DNA of 42,385 nt from Thiothrix sp. GTDB lineage: Bacteria; Pseudomonadota; Gammaproteobacteria; Thiotrichales; Thiotrichaceae. The stretch spans positions 1 to 42,385 of the forward strand of contig SSFA01000029.1 of assembly GCA_008015155.1 (NCBI GenBank). The letters run 5' to 3'. A model generated the notes under the pieces. That model was not told the origin of the DNA. It was given only the letters and a program-made list of their open reading frames with translations, and did not search any database. This document shows, piece after piece, positions 1 through 8,848 of the stretch. How positions within the stretch are numbered: the stretch's first letter is position 1; each line of letters opens with the position of its first letter. Made by a program: the position numbers and the translations under genes.

Positions 1-56
1 ATTTTGATGATAACCCCTCCAGCCTTGGGTTTATGGATGGGGAGATGAGGTATGGC

Positions 57-1361
57 ATGCAAGTTTCAGTAGAGTCAACAGGAAGTATCGGGCGTAAAAT
101 GACAGTAGAAGTGCCTGCCGAGCGTATTGAGCAGAGCGTTGAGTCACGTCTAAAGTCAATGGTTAAGCGTGTACGTCTTGACGGTTTTCGTCCCGGCAAA
201 GTTCCTTTCAATGTTGTAAAGTCTCGTTATGGTGATTCTGTACGCCAAGAAGTGATCGGTGAAGTCTTAGAGCATACTTTCCGTGATGCCTCTGTTCAGC
301 AAAATCTACGGGTCGCTGGCCTGCCACAAATTGAATTACAAGCTTTAGCTGTTGGTCAACCTTTGGTTTATGTGGCGAACTTTGATGTTTATCCAGAGTT
401 CACTGTAGCTGATGTGACCAGTTTAGAAGTGAAACGTCCCACGGCCGAAGTGCAAGATATTGACATTGATAAAATGTTAGATACCATTCGCAAGCAACAA
501 CGTGAGTGGAAAGATGCTGATCGTGCTGCACAAAGTGGTGATTTAGTTCGGATCGATTTTGAAGGCAGTGTAGATGGCGAAGCTTTTTCCGGTGGCACTG
601 CTCAAGATTACCCCGTTGAATTAGGCGCTGGTCGCATGTTGCCAGACTTTGAAGCGGCCTTAATCGGCATGCAAGCTGGTGAGACTAAGACGGCTGATGT
701 GTCTTTCCCAGAAGATTATCAGGCTGAGAATCTGAAAGGTAAAACGGCTCAATTCAAGCTGACTGTGCATAAAGTGCAGGAAGAGTCTTTGCCAGAAGTC
801 AATGCAGAGTTTATTAAACAATTCGGTGTGGAAGATGGCAGCATGGAATCTTTCCGCGAAGAAGTGAAAAAGAATATGACTCGCGAATTAGGCAATGCTC
901 TAAAGGCGCAAGTCAAGCAACAAGTCATGGAAGGCTTATCTAGCTTACATGAAATTGAATTACCTAGTGCGTTAGTGAAAGACGAAATCCAACACGTTCG
1001 TGAGGAGTTCTCGCAAAGCACAGGCACTCCAGCTAATAATATCCCTGATGATTTATTCCAGCCGCAAGCAGCGCGTCGGGTTAAGTTGGGTTTGATCGTT
1101 GGCGAAATTATTCGTCAAAAAGGTCTGCAACGTGATCCTGCACGCGTGGACGCTATGCTGGAAACTTTGGCTGCCTCTTATGAAGAACCAGCCGCTTTGA
1201 TCAATTACTACCGTACTAATCGTCAAGCTATGCAGACTGTGGAAGCAGCCGTCATGGAAGATATGATTGTAGAGTGGGTTTTAGATCAAGCGAAGGTCAT
1301 TGACGAAGCACGTGATTTTGAATCCGTTATGAATCGCAAGCAGGAACCGGCAGCCGCTTAA
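57..1361 (+). CDS. tig: Trigger factor, ribosome-bound chaperone and peptidyl-prolyl isomerase
   Basis: Trigger factor binds beside the ribosome exit tunnel and shields nascent chains. The protein opens MQVSVEST, as trigger factors do. The N-terminal ribosome-binding domain carries GFRPGKVP (the signature loop contacting L23) near residues 43-50. A central FKBP-like isomerase domain (about 150-240) and a long helical C-terminal domain follow. I place the start at 57 rather than the upstream in-frame ATG at 33, because GGAGATGAGG at 41-50 is a good ribosome-binding site for 57 and the family begins there. The 434 residues match the usual length. It is the first gene of the tig-clpP-clpX-lon series, 25 nt before clpP. 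Confidence 0.97.
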   Translation: MQVSVESTGSIGRKMTVEVPAERIEQSVESRLKSMVKRVRLDGFRPGKVPFNVVKSRYGDSVRQEVIGEVLEHTFRDASVQQNLRVAGLPQIELQALAVGQPLVYVANFDVYPEFTVADVTSLEVKRPTAEVQDIDIDKMLDTIRKQQREWKDADRAAQSGDLVRIDFEGSVDGEAFSGGTAQDYPVELGAGRMLPDFEAALIGMQAGETKTADVSFPEDYQAENLKGKTAQFKLTVHKVQEESLPEVNAEFIKQFGVEDGSMESFREEVKKNMTRELGNALKAQVKQQVMEGLSSLHEIELPSALVKDEIQHVREEFSQSTGTPANNIPDDLFQPQAARRVKLGLIVGEIIRQKGLQRDPARVDAMLETLAASYEEPAALINYYRTNRQAMQTVEAAVMEDMIVEWVLDQAKVIDEARDFESVMNRKQEPAAA

Positions 1362-1386
1362 TAAGCTAATGTACAGGTGAATAATA

Positions 1387-2007
1387 ATGTCTAAGCTAAA
1401 TGGCGCACTAGGAACTCAAGCTTTAGGTATCCCCTATGTGATCGAGAAAACGTCTCGTGGGGAACAAGCTTATGATCTTTACTCTCGACTACTGAAAGAG
1501 CGGATTATTTTCTGTGTCGGTGGTATTGAAGACTATATGGCGAACTCCATTGTGGGGCAGCTATTATTTTTAGAATCTGAGAATCCAGAAAAAGACATTC
1601 ATCTGTACATCAACTCGCCCGGTGGGGTGGTGACAGCAGGGATGGCGATTTACGATACCATGCAGTTTATCCGCCCACAGGTAAGTACGTTATGTATTGG
1701 CCAAGCGGCGAGTATGGGTGCGGTTTTGTTGGCTGCGGGTGCTCCGGGTAAACGGGCTTGCTTGCCGCATTCACGGGTGATGATCCATCAGCCTTTGGGC
1801 GGTTTCCAAGGGCAAGCTTCTGACATTGAAATTCATGCTCGCGAAATTTTAAAAATTCGTGAAGAACTGAACTTAGTCTTATCGAAGCATACAGGGCAGT
1901 CCTTAGAGAAAATTAGCCAAGATACAGATCGGGATAATTTTATGACTGCTACTCAAGCGAAAGACTATGGCTTGATTGACTTGGTTTTGGATAAGCGTAG
2001 TGCTTAA
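1387..2007 (+). CDS. clpP: ATP-dependent Clp protease proteolytic subunit ClpP
   Basis: ClpP is the tetradecameric serine protease that degrades substrates unfolded by ClpX or ClpA. The catalytic triad is visible as Ser109 (in QAASMGA), His134 (in MIHQPLGG) and Asp183 (in TDRDNF), offset by two from the E. coli numbering. The 206 residues equal the family length. AGGTGA at about 1374-1379 serves the ATG. It is followed by a terminator-like hairpin, so clpX may be transcribed partly on its own. The location between tig and clpX is the conserved gammaproteobacterial order. Confidence 0.98.
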   Translation: MSKLNGALGTQALGIPYVIEKTSRGEQAYDLYSRLLKERIIFCVGGIEDYMANSIVGQLLFLESENPEKDIHLYINSPGGVVTAGMAIYDTMQFIRPQVSTLCIGQAASMGAVLLAAGAPGKRACLPHSRVMIHQPLGGFQGQASDIEIHAREILKIREELNLVLSKHTGQSLEKISQDTDRDNFMTATQAKDYGLIDLVLDKRSA

Positions 2008-2036
2008 AGACGAGTTTCTCTAAAAAACTACTTAAA

Positions 2037-2066
2037 AACAGCCTGTTTATCAGGCTGTTTTTGTTT
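2037..2066 (+). terminator. Rho-independent terminator after clpP
   Basis: A perfect 9-bp stem AACAGCCTG / CAGGCTGTT with a TTTAT loop is followed by TTTGTTTT. It sits 30 nt after the clpP stop and should separate tig-clpP transcripts from clpX, at least partly. Confidence 0.85.
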
Positions 2067-2215
2067 TAATAGACATACAAAGCATAGGCTTCTTGTTATT
2101 CAAGCCCATACTCGTAGATAATAAGGCTTGAAGTTCTTGTTTTTGGCATTACATAGCAGTTTTAGGCTATTTAAGCACATTCGCCAGATAGTTCTGGTGC
2201 AGGTAGAGGTTCTGA

Positions 2216-3499
2216 ATGAGTAAAGACAAAAAGGGTAACCAAGACACCGGAAAGTTACTGTATTGTTCATTTTGCGGAAAAAGCCAACACGAAGTCCGTA
2301 AACTGATTGCAGGGCCTTCAGTATTTATCTGTGATGAGTGTGTGGATCTATGTAATGATATTATCCAAGAAGAAATGCACTCTACTCAGGGTGAGCCGGA
2401 TGATAAAACTAACTTACCGACGCCACGTGAGCTAAGCCAAAATCTTGATGAATATGTGATTGGTCAAGAATTAGCCAAGAAAGTGTTGTCGGTCGCAGTC
2501 TATAATCATTATAAGCGTTTATTCAAAAAGACCGGTAAAGATGATGTTGAACTGGCTAAAAGTAATATTCTGCTCATTGGCCCTACGGGTAGCGGTAAAA
2601 CTTTATTGGCTGAAACCTTAGCCCGTTTATTGAATGTGCCGTTCACGATTGCAGATGCGACCACCCTAACTGAAGCCGGTTATGTGGGGGAAGATGTGGA
2701 AAACATCATCCAAAAGCTTCTGCAAAAATGTGATTATGATGTTGAGAAAGCCCAAACGGGCATTGTCTACATTGATGAAATCGACAAAATTTCCCGTAAA
2801 TCTGACAACCCATCGATTACCCGCGATGTATCGGGTGAAGGTGTCCAGCAAGCCTTACTGAAATTAATTGAAGGTACGATCGCTTCAGTTCCCCCTCAAG
2901 GCGGGCGTAAACACCCTCAGCAAGAGTTCTTGCAAGTCGATACTAAAAATATTCTCTTTATTTGCGGTGGTGCTTTTGCAGGGATGGATAAAGTAATCCG
3001 TGATCGCACTGAAAAGGGCAGTATTGGCTTCTCTGCAGCGGTAAAAACTCCTGAAACTAGTAAGTCCTTTGGTGATGTTATCAAGGACATCGAAGCTGAT
3101 GATTTAGTACGTTACGGTTTGATTCCAGAGTTTGTTGGGCGTTTGCCCGTAGTTGCTACATTAGAGGAGCTGGACGAAGCTGCTCTAGTGCAAATCTTAA
3201 CCGAGCCACGCAATGCTTTAACCAAGCAATATGGTCGTTTGTTTGAAATGGAAGGTACTGAGCTGCTCTTTAGAGAGGAAGCACTACATCTAATTGCTCG
3301 TAAAGCGATGGAGCGTAAAACAGGTGCGCGTGGCTTAAGAACGATCCTTGAAAAAATTCTTTTAGACACCATGTATGAACTTCCATCTGAGCAATCCGTC
3401 AGTAAGGTCATTGTGGATGAGGCTGTAGTGCGTGGTGAATCAGAGCCTTATCGTGTGTATGAAAATGCTGAGCCTAAAGTGGCTGTAGCGGGTGAGTAA
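2216..3499 (+). CDS. clpX: ATP-dependent unfoldase ClpX
   Basis: ClpX is the hexameric AAA+ unfoldase that feeds proteins to ClpP. The N-terminal zinc-binding domain shows CSFCGK near residue 18 and CDECVDLC about 20 residues later, giving the four zinc cysteines. Walker A is GPTGSGKT (about 122-129) and Walker B ends IVYIDEIDK. A sensor region GARGLRTILE is near the C-terminus. The 427 residues are normal. AGAGG just before the ATG is a plausible ribosome-binding site. A gap of about 210 nt with a terminator separates it from clpP, so it probably has its own promoter, which I could not place. Confidence 0.98.
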   Translation: MSKDKKGNQDTGKLLYCSFCGKSQHEVRKLIAGPSVFICDECVDLCNDIIQEEMHSTQGEPDDKTNLPTPRELSQNLDEYVIGQELAKKVLSVAVYNHYKRLFKKTGKDDVELAKSNILLIGPTGSGKTLLAETLARLLNVPFTIADATTLTEAGYVGEDVENIIQKLLQKCDYDVEKAQTGIVYIDEIDKISRKSDNPSITRDVSGEGVQQALLKLIEGTIASVPPQGGRKHPQQEFLQVDTKNILFICGGAFAGMDKVIRDRTEKGSIGFSAAVKTPETSKSFGDVIKDIEADDLVRYGLIPEFVGRLPVVATLEELDEAALVQILTEPRNALTKQYGRLFEMEGTELLFREEALHLIARKAMERKTGARGLRTILEKILLDTMYELPSEQSVSKVIVDEAVVRGESEPYRVYENAEPKVAVAGE

Positions 3500-3511
3500 T
3501 TCATTTTCTAA

Positions 3512-3536
3512 CTAGGTTCTGATACTCAGAGCCTAG
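3512..3536 (+). terminator. Hairpin after clpX, weak terminator candidate
   Basis: A 10-bp stem (one G-U pair) is formed by 3512-3521 and 3527-3536 with a 5-nt loop, 12 nt after the clpX stop. The following sequence is pyrimidine-rich but lacks a solid T run, so termination may be weak or the hairpin may protect mRNA ends. Confidence 0.45.
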
Positions 3537-3617
3537 ATTCCCTTGCCTTTGCTGATGGTTGTTCGGTCTGCATCATAAGACGCGCTTAGCGCTACATCAG
3601 GGCCTATGAGGTTACAA

Positions 3618-6050
3618 ATGTCTGATAAAAATACGGATACGGACAGACTGATTGTCCCCGTTTTACCCTTACGGGATGTAGTAGTTTACCCGTATATGGT
3701 TATTCCCTTGTTTGTTGGTCGGCAGCGCTCGATTCAAGCTTTAGATGCTGCGATGTCTACTGATAAACAAATTTTGTTGGTTGCGCAAAAAAGTGCTGAA
3801 GTCGATGACCCTGAATTAACAGATGTGCACACTTTAGGGACGCTCGCAACGATTTTGCAATTGCTCAAATTACCGGATGGCACTTTAAAAGTGTTAGTCG
3901 AAGGTTTAGAGCGTGCAGAAATGGTGGCGATTGATGATGAGAGCCCTTATTTTTGTGCGGAAATCGAAATGCGTCCTTCAGTTTTAGAGACTGAAGAGCG
4001 TAAAGTCGAAGTCATGGGGCGCTCTTTGATTAACTTATTTGAGCAGTATGTAAAGCTCAATAAGAAAGTTCCGCCGGAAATTTTGTCCTCGCTCGCTAGT
4101 ATTGAAGATCCAGTACGCTTGGCGGATACAGTCACTGCTCATTTGGGCTTAAAAATTGCGCAAAAACAAACTCTGCTGGAAATTTTAAATGTAGAAGAGC
4201 GCATCCAAAGTTTGATCGAACTGATCGAAAATGAACTCGATCTGTTACAAGTTGAGAAAAAGATTCGCGGGCGTGTGAAGCAGCAAATGGAGCGTAGCCA
4301 GCGCGAGTACTATTTGAATGAGCAAATCAAAGCGATTCAAAAAGAACTCGGTGATATGGATGAAAGCCCCAGTGAAGTTGAAGAGTTGGCGCGGCGTATC
4401 AATAAAGCAGGGATGACCAAAGAAGCGCGTGACAAAGCGACTGCTGAGCTGAATAAGCTTAAAATGATGTCACCGATGTCAGCAGAGGCAACGGTAGTAC
4501 GTAATTACATCGATTGGATGGTGGGTTTACCTTGGAAGAAAAAATCTAAGGTGCTCTCCGATTTAGCCGCTGCTGAAAAGATTCTCAATGAAGACCATTA
4601 TGGTTTAGATGAAGTTAAAGAGCGGATTTTAGAGTTTTTGGCGGTACAGCAGCGCGTTAAGAAAATCAAAGGGCCGATTCTTTGTTTGGTGGGACCTCCT
4701 GGGGTAGGTAAAACTTCGTTAGGGCAGTCAATTGCCCGTGCGACCGGGCGTAAATTTACGCGTATGGCTTTAGGTGGAGTGCGTGACGAGGCGGAAATCC
4801 GTGGGCATCGGCGTACTTATATTGGCTCACTACCAGGAAAAATTATTCAGAATTTATCACGAGTAGGTACACGTAATCCGCTGTTTTTGTTGGATGAGAT
4901 CGACAAAATGTCGACGGATTTTCGGGGCGATCCTGCATCAGCCTTGTTAGAGGTACTTGATCCAGAGCAAAATCATACTTTTGCGGATCATTATCTGGAG
5001 GTCGATTTTGACTTATCAGACGTGATGTTTGTGGCTACTTCAAACAGTATGCGTATTCCCGGGCCGTTATTAGATCGGATGGAAGTTATTCGTATTCCGG
5101 GGTATACCGAGGAAGAGAAGCTTAATATTGCGCGAAATTATTTGCTTCCTAAACAGCTTAAGGCGAATGGTCTAAAAGAAGGTGAGCTTGCGATCAGTGA
5201 TGCCACCGTATTAGATATTATTCGTCACTATACGCGTGAAGCAGGTGTGCGTAATTTAGATCGAGAGATTTCTAAATTATGCCGTAAAGCCGTTAAACAA
5301 CATCTGTTAAGCAAAAAAACCAAGTCGACGGTGACTCCGAAAAACCTTGAAAAGTATTTGGGTGTGCAGCAATTCGACTATGGGCGTGGTGGTAAAGAAA
5401 ACCAAATCGGCCAAGTCACTGGCTTGGCTTGGACATCAGTGGGTGGCGATCTGTTGACTATTGAAAGTGCTCTACTACCCGGATCTGGAGCAATCAAGAG
5501 TACAGGCCGCTTAGGTGAGGTCATGAAGGAGTCGATTTACGCGGCTGAAACGGTAGTCAAGAGCCGTGCACAGTTGCTCGGTATTTCGCGTAGTTTCTTG
5601 CGTAAGCATAATGTACATATTCATGTCCCTGAAGGGGCAACACCAAAAGACGGACCTAGTGCTGGGATTGGTATGGTGACGGCTATTGTTTCGGCAATGA
5701 GTGGGATTCCAGTGCGTGCGGATGTCGCCATGACCGGGGAAATTACCTTACGTGGTGAAGTGTTGCCAATTGGTGGTCTGAAGGAAAAATTATTGGCAGC
5801 GCATCGGGGGGGTATTCGTTTAGTGCTGATTCCTAAAGACAATGAGAAGGATTTAGCTGAAGTCCCAGAGACTGTGAAAAAGAGTTTAGAGATTCGCCCG
5901 GTAAAATGGATTGATGAAGTTTTGGCCTTAGCTTTGGAACGAATGCCTGAGCCTTTGCTGGATGCTACAGATGAAGATGAAGGCGAAAATGCGACAACTC
6001 CAGTGGCCGCAACGAATGAGGAAGAGCTAGAAAGTAGTCGAACCCATTAA
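3618..6050 (+). CDS. lon: ATP-dependent protease Lon
   Basis: Lon is the homo-oligomeric AAA+ serine protease that removes misfolded and regulatory proteins in the cytoplasm. The order is an N-terminal substrate-binding domain, a coiled segment, an AAA+ module with Walker A GPPGVGKTS and Walker B LFLLDEIDK, then the protease domain with the Ser681-Lys724 dyad (PKDGPSAGIG and GLKEKLLA). I start at 3618 because GAGGT at 3608-3612 is well spaced for it. The in-frame ATG at 3606 would overlap that site. The 810 residues include an acidic, low-complexity tail. The order clpX-lon-hupB is conserved in gammaproteobacteria. Confidence 0.97.
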   Translation: MSDKNTDTDRLIVPVLPLRDVVVYPYMVIPLFVGRQRSIQALDAAMSTDKQILLVAQKSAEVDDPELTDVHTLGTLATILQLLKLPDGTLKVLVEGLERAEMVAIDDESPYFCAEIEMRPSVLETEERKVEVMGRSLINLFEQYVKLNKKVPPEILSSLASIEDPVRLADTVTAHLGLKIAQKQTLLEILNVEERIQSLIELIENELDLLQVEKKIRGRVKQQMERSQREYYLNEQIKAIQKELGDMDESPSEVEELARRINKAGMTKEARDKATAELNKLKMMSPMSAEATVVRNYIDWMVGLPWKKKSKVLSDLAAAEKILNEDHYGLDEVKERILEFLAVQQRVKKIKGPILCLVGPPGVGKTSLGQSIARATGRKFTRMALGGVRDEAEIRGHRRTYIGSLPGKIIQNLSRVGTRNPLFLLDEIDKMSTDFRGDPASALLEVLDPEQNHTFADHYLEVDFDLSDVMFVATSNSMRIPGPLLDRMEVIRIPGYTEEEKLNIARNYLLPKQLKANGLKEGELAISDATVLDIIRHYTREAGVRNLDREISKLCRKAVKQHLLSKKTKSTVTPKNLEKYLGVQQFDYGRGGKENQIGQVTGLAWTSVGGDLLTIESALLPGSGAIKSTGRLGEVMKESIYAAETVVKSRAQLLGISRSFLRKHNVHIHVPEGATPKDGPSAGIGMVTAIVSAMSGIPVRADVAMTGEITLRGEVLPIGGLKEKLLAAHRGGIRLVLIPKDNEKDLAEVPETVKKSLEIRPVKWIDEVLALALERMPEPLLDATDEDEGENATTPVAATNEEELESSRTH

Positions 6051-6088
6051 GAAACCTAGGGAAAACGCCATGTTACGCTGTCATTTAG

Positions 6089-6118
6089 TTGACACCTTTT
6101 CAAGGTCGCTGGTATAAC
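6089..6118 (+). promoter_or_regulatory. Sigma-70-type promoter for hupB
   Basis: TTGACA at 6089-6094 (perfect -35) is separated by 18 nt from TATAAC at 6113-6118 (one mismatch from the -10 consensus). The start of transcription would fall near 6125, giving a leader of about 90 nt before hupB. It may also drive the tRNA cluster beyond, since no terminator is visible between hupB and tRNA-Val. Confidence 0.75.
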
Positions 6119-6215
6119 AGTCAAACATATTCACACTAGTCGTTTTTTTGCTACAGGACGGTAGTGGAGGAGTGTTCCGGTTTCCCTGAAATAACGAATT
6201 CAAAGGACTCTTTTC

Positions 6216-6488
6216 ATGAACAAAACAGAATTGATCGATGCAGTTTCTGCGAAGTCAGGCCTGACCAAAGCAGATACCGACCGTGCGTTCAAAGCTATGG
6301 TAGAAGCAGTCACTGAAGCTTTAGCCAAAGGTGATCAAGTTTCTTTAATTGGCTTTGGGACTTTCCTTGTTCGTGAGCGTCAGGCACGGTCTGGGCGCAA
6401 TCCACGCACTGGGGATACCATTGAAATCGCTGCCGCAAAAATTCCTTCATTTAAAGCTGGTAAAGCTTTAAAAGATGCAGTACAATAG
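6216..6488 (+). CDS. hupB: DNA-binding protein HU-beta
   Basis: HU is the small dimeric nucleoid protein that bends and compacts DNA without sequence preference. The 90 residues start MNKTELIDAVS and contain the family signature GFGTFLVRERQARSGRNP with the DNA-intercalating arm (RNPRTGD). AAAGGA about 10 nt before the ATG is the ribosome-binding site. It lies directly after lon and 16 nt before tRNA-Val. I call HU rather than IHF from the sequence MNKTELIDA and the conserved lon-hupB-ppiD context. Confidence 0.97.
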   Translation: MNKTELIDAVSAKSGLTKADTDRAFKAMVEAVTEALAKGDQVSLIGFGTFLVRERQARSGRNPRTGDTIEIAAAKIPSFKAGKALKDAVQ

Positions 6489-6504
6489 CGGCCTTCACAA
6501 CAAC

Positions 6505-6580
6505 GGGTGATTAGCTCAGTTGGTAGAGCGTCGCCCTTACAAGGCGAATGTCGGGGGTTCAAGTCCCTCATCACCCACCA
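6505..6580 (+). tRNA. tRNA-Val, anticodon UAC
   Basis: A standard 76-nt cloverleaf with a 7-bp acceptor stem (GGGTGAT / ATCACCC), anticodon loop CTTACAA giving UAC, T loop TTCAAGT and encoded CCA. It starts 16 nt after the hupB stop. Confidence 0.97.
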
Positions 6581-6603
6581 TCGTTGTTGGCATTAGTTTT
6601 CGC

Positions 6604-6680
6604 GGAGTGGTAGTTCAGTTGGTTAGAATACCGGCCTGTCACGCCGGGGGTCGCGGGTTCGAGCCCCGTCCACTCCGCCA
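6604..6680 (+). tRNA. tRNA-Asp, anticodon GUC (copy 1)
   Basis: A 77-nt cloverleaf with acceptor stem GGAGTGG / CCACTCC, discriminator G, encoded CCA, and anticodon loop CTGTCAC giving GUC. It is very close to the E. coli tRNA-Asp. It is identical to the copy at 6737-6813, and the identity extends 4 nt upstream (TCGC). Confidence 0.97.
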
Positions 6681-6689
6681 CTTATTGCT

Positions 6690-6717
6690 AAAGGATGCTC
6701 ATTAAGCATCCTTTTTT
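6690..6717 (+). terminator. Terminator between the two tRNA-Asp genes
   Basis: A 10-bp perfect stem (6690-6699 with 6705-6714) and a 5-nt loop, ending in a T run. It lies 9 nt after tRNA-Asp copy 1 and only 19 nt before copy 2, leaving almost no room for a separate full promoter for copy 2. Confidence 0.8.
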
Positions 6718-6736
6718 ATGTCTACAGTTCTCTCGC

Positions 6737-6813
6737 GGAGTGGTAGTTCAGTTGGTTAGAATACCGGCCTGTCACGCCGGGGGTCGCGGGTTCGAGCCCC
6801 GTCCACTCCGCCA
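6737..6813 (+). tRNA. tRNA-Asp, anticodon GUC (copy 2)
   Basis: Exact duplicate of the 77-nt tRNA-Asp at 6604-6680. It is separated from copy 1 by a terminator-like hairpin. It must either be read through from upstream or use promoter elements lying within copy 1 and the terminator. Confidence 0.97.
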
Positions 6814-6926
6814 ACCTTTCAAACGTTGCTTTTTTCTTCCCCTCACGCTAGGCATTTTGTATGATGCCCCATGCCCTAAGGGCGGGCAGTTCTGATCAGT
6901 TCAACTTAAATAATACGCAGAAAAAT

Positions 6927-8804
6927 ATGTTACAAACGATTCATGATAAAGCCAAAGGCTGGATTGCTTACGCCATCGTAGGATTTATTAGTATCCCATT
7001 TGCACTCTGGGGCATTAATTCTTATATGGAGGGTGGCTCTACAAAAGCAGCAGCAGTAGTGAATGGCGAGGATGTGCCTGCACAAGAAGTTCAACAAGAG
7101 TTAGCACAGATTCGTCAGCAATTTGGTCAAATGGCAGCGCAGCTCGGTGACGATAATTTAAAACAAATGGCTTTAAATAATGTGGTCAATCAAGTGCTGC
7201 TCCGTCAGAAAGCCAAAGATGAGGGCTATCGGGCTAGTACGGAAGATGTAGCGACTGCGATTTCACAAATTAGTGTATTCCAAAAAGACGGCCAGTTCGA
7301 CAAAGCGACCTATGAAAGCTTCTTAGCCTCTCAACGCCGTAATCAAGCAGGGTTTGAAGAGCAAATGCGTACTGATATTACTAATAGTCAGTTCCGAGAG
7401 GGTCTACAAAACACTGCTTTTGCGACTAAAACGCAAATGGAGCAATATCAAACCCTACGTAATCAAAAACGTGAGGTTGAACTATTTACCTTAAAAGTTG
7501 CAGATTTTGAGCCGCAAGTGCAAATCACTGATGAGCAAATCAGTAAGTATTACGATGAGCATAAAAGCCAATTCATGACTGAAGAAAAAGTTAAGGTCGC
7601 TTATATCGACTTGAATCAAGAGGCTTTAGCTAAAACAGTGACTGTCGAGGCAGGTGCTTTAGAGGCTTATTATGATGAGCATAAAGACCGTTATCTGACT
7701 CCTGAATCGCGTAATGCCAGCCATATTTTAATCGCTGTTGCCGATCCCGCCCAAGATGCTGAAGCTAAGAAGAAAATTGATGCTATCTATGCGGATATCC
7801 AAGCCGGTAAAAAGACCTTTGAAGAGGCTGCCAAAACAGATTCAGATGATAAAGCGACTGCGGAGCTGGCTGGCGTAGTAGGGGATGTGGTGACAGGTAG
7901 CTGGGACCCAGAGTTTGAGAAAGCAGTCTTTGCTGCGGAGCTGAATAAAATATCTGAACCAGTGAAAACAGGGGCTGGGTATGAAATTATCCGTGTAAAT
8001 AGTGTTAAGGCTGCTGTGCAAAAACCTTACGAGGAAGTCAAAGCACAGGTCGAGCAAGATTATCGTCAAGCAGAAGCTGAAAAGCTCTTTTTAGATGCAG
8101 CCGAAAAATTACAAACGGTTGCTTATGAGCAAAGTGGCGATTTAGCGCCCGCAGCGAAAGCGGTCAATGTTGCAGTACAAGAATCTGGTTGGTTAACCCG
8201 CTCTAAAGGTGAGGGCGTACTAACCGATCCGAAATTATTGGCAGAAGCTTTCTCTGATGAGGTATTAAAAGAAGGTAAAAACTCACAAGTAGTACAGGTT
8301 TCTGATACACAAGCGATTGTGTTACGTTCTGCAGGACAAGAACCTGCTGCGCAAAAGCCTTTAGACGAAGTGAAAGCAGAAATTACTACTCTGCTCAAAG
8401 CTCAAGAAGCACGTAAGCTAGTTGCCCAAAAAGGTGATGAGTTGTTAAAGCAGGTCGAAACGACTGGCTGGGCAGCTTTAGATGCTTCTGGTTTGGGTAA
8501 AGCTGAAGCAGTTGAAAAGCCGGGTTTTGTGCAACGTACTGGTAGCACCGTTTCCCCCGAAGTGATCGAGAAGATTTTTACACTACCCCGTCCTGCTGCA
8601 GGTCAGTTAGACTGGGATAAAGTCACCTTAGCTAGTGGTGACTACACCTTGATTTCGCTGAAAGCTGTTGAAGATGGAACCAATACCCTCGAAGAGAACA
8701 GTGCACAGATATATGGTAGTGTCAGTGGTGCCCGTGAGTTAGAGGCCGCTTTAGAAGATTTGCGTGCGCGTTCAGACATTGTTTTACATCCAGAAAATAT
8801 TTAA
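6927..8804 (+). CDS. ppiD: Periplasmic folding chaperone PpiD (SurA/parvulin family)
   Basis: PpiD is an inner-membrane-anchored periplasmic chaperone that meets outer-membrane proteins leaving the Sec translocon. The protein starts MLQTIHDKAKGW, followed by one membrane anchor (about residues 12-33) and a SurA-like helical domain. A parvulin-type domain (about 245-340; SRNASHILIAV, then GDVVTGSWDPEFEKAVF) and a C-terminal helical part follow. I prefer the ATG at 6927 to in-frame ATGs at 6861 and 6864 because the anchor then begins at the usual distance from the start. The upstream residues look non-coding. The 625 residues match PpiD, and hupB-ppiD adjacency is conserved, here interrupted by three tRNA genes. 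Confidence 0.95.
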   Translation: MLQTIHDKAKGWIAYAIVGFISIPFALWGINSYMEGGSTKAAAVVNGEDVPAQEVQQELAQIRQQFGQMAAQLGDDNLKQMALNNVVNQVLLRQKAKDEGYRASTEDVATAISQISVFQKDGQFDKATYESFLASQRRNQAGFEEQMRTDITNSQFREGLQNTAFATKTQMEQYQTLRNQKREVELFTLKVADFEPQVQITDEQISKYYDEHKSQFMTEEKVKVAYIDLNQEALAKTVTVEAGALEAYYDEHKDRYLTPESRNASHILIAVADPAQDAEAKKKIDAIYADIQAGKKTFEEAAKTDSDDKATAELAGVVGDVVTGSWDPEFEKAVFAAELNKISEPVKTGAGYEIIRVNSVKAAVQKPYEEVKAQVEQDYRQAEAEKLFLDAAEKLQTVAYEQSGDLAPAAKAVNVAVQESGWLTRSKGEGVLTDPKLLAEAFSDEVLKEGKNSQVVQVSDTQAIVLRSAGQEPAAQKPLDEVKAEITTLLKAQEARKLVAQKGDELLKQVETTGWAALDASGLGKAEAVEKPGFVQRTGSTVSPEVIEKIFTLPRPAAGQLDWDKVTLASGDYTLISLKAVEDGTNTLEENSAQIYGSVSGARELEAALEDLRARSDIVLHPENI

Positions 8805-8848
8805 TGACTGATGGCAGGCGCAATACTAACCCTTAAAATGCAATTGCC

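Noticed and set aside
33..56. Earlier start of trigger factor at 33
   Set aside because: The ribosome-binding site lies after it, and the family begins at the ATG at 57.
3606..3617. Earlier start of Lon at 3606
   Set aside because: GAGGT within these bases is the ribosome-binding site for the ATG at 3618.
6520..6895. Open frames across the tRNA-Val and tRNA-Asp genes giving VVQLVRIPACHAGGRGFEPR-type peptides
   Set aside because: These peptides are translations of the tRNA sequences, a well-known false gene call.
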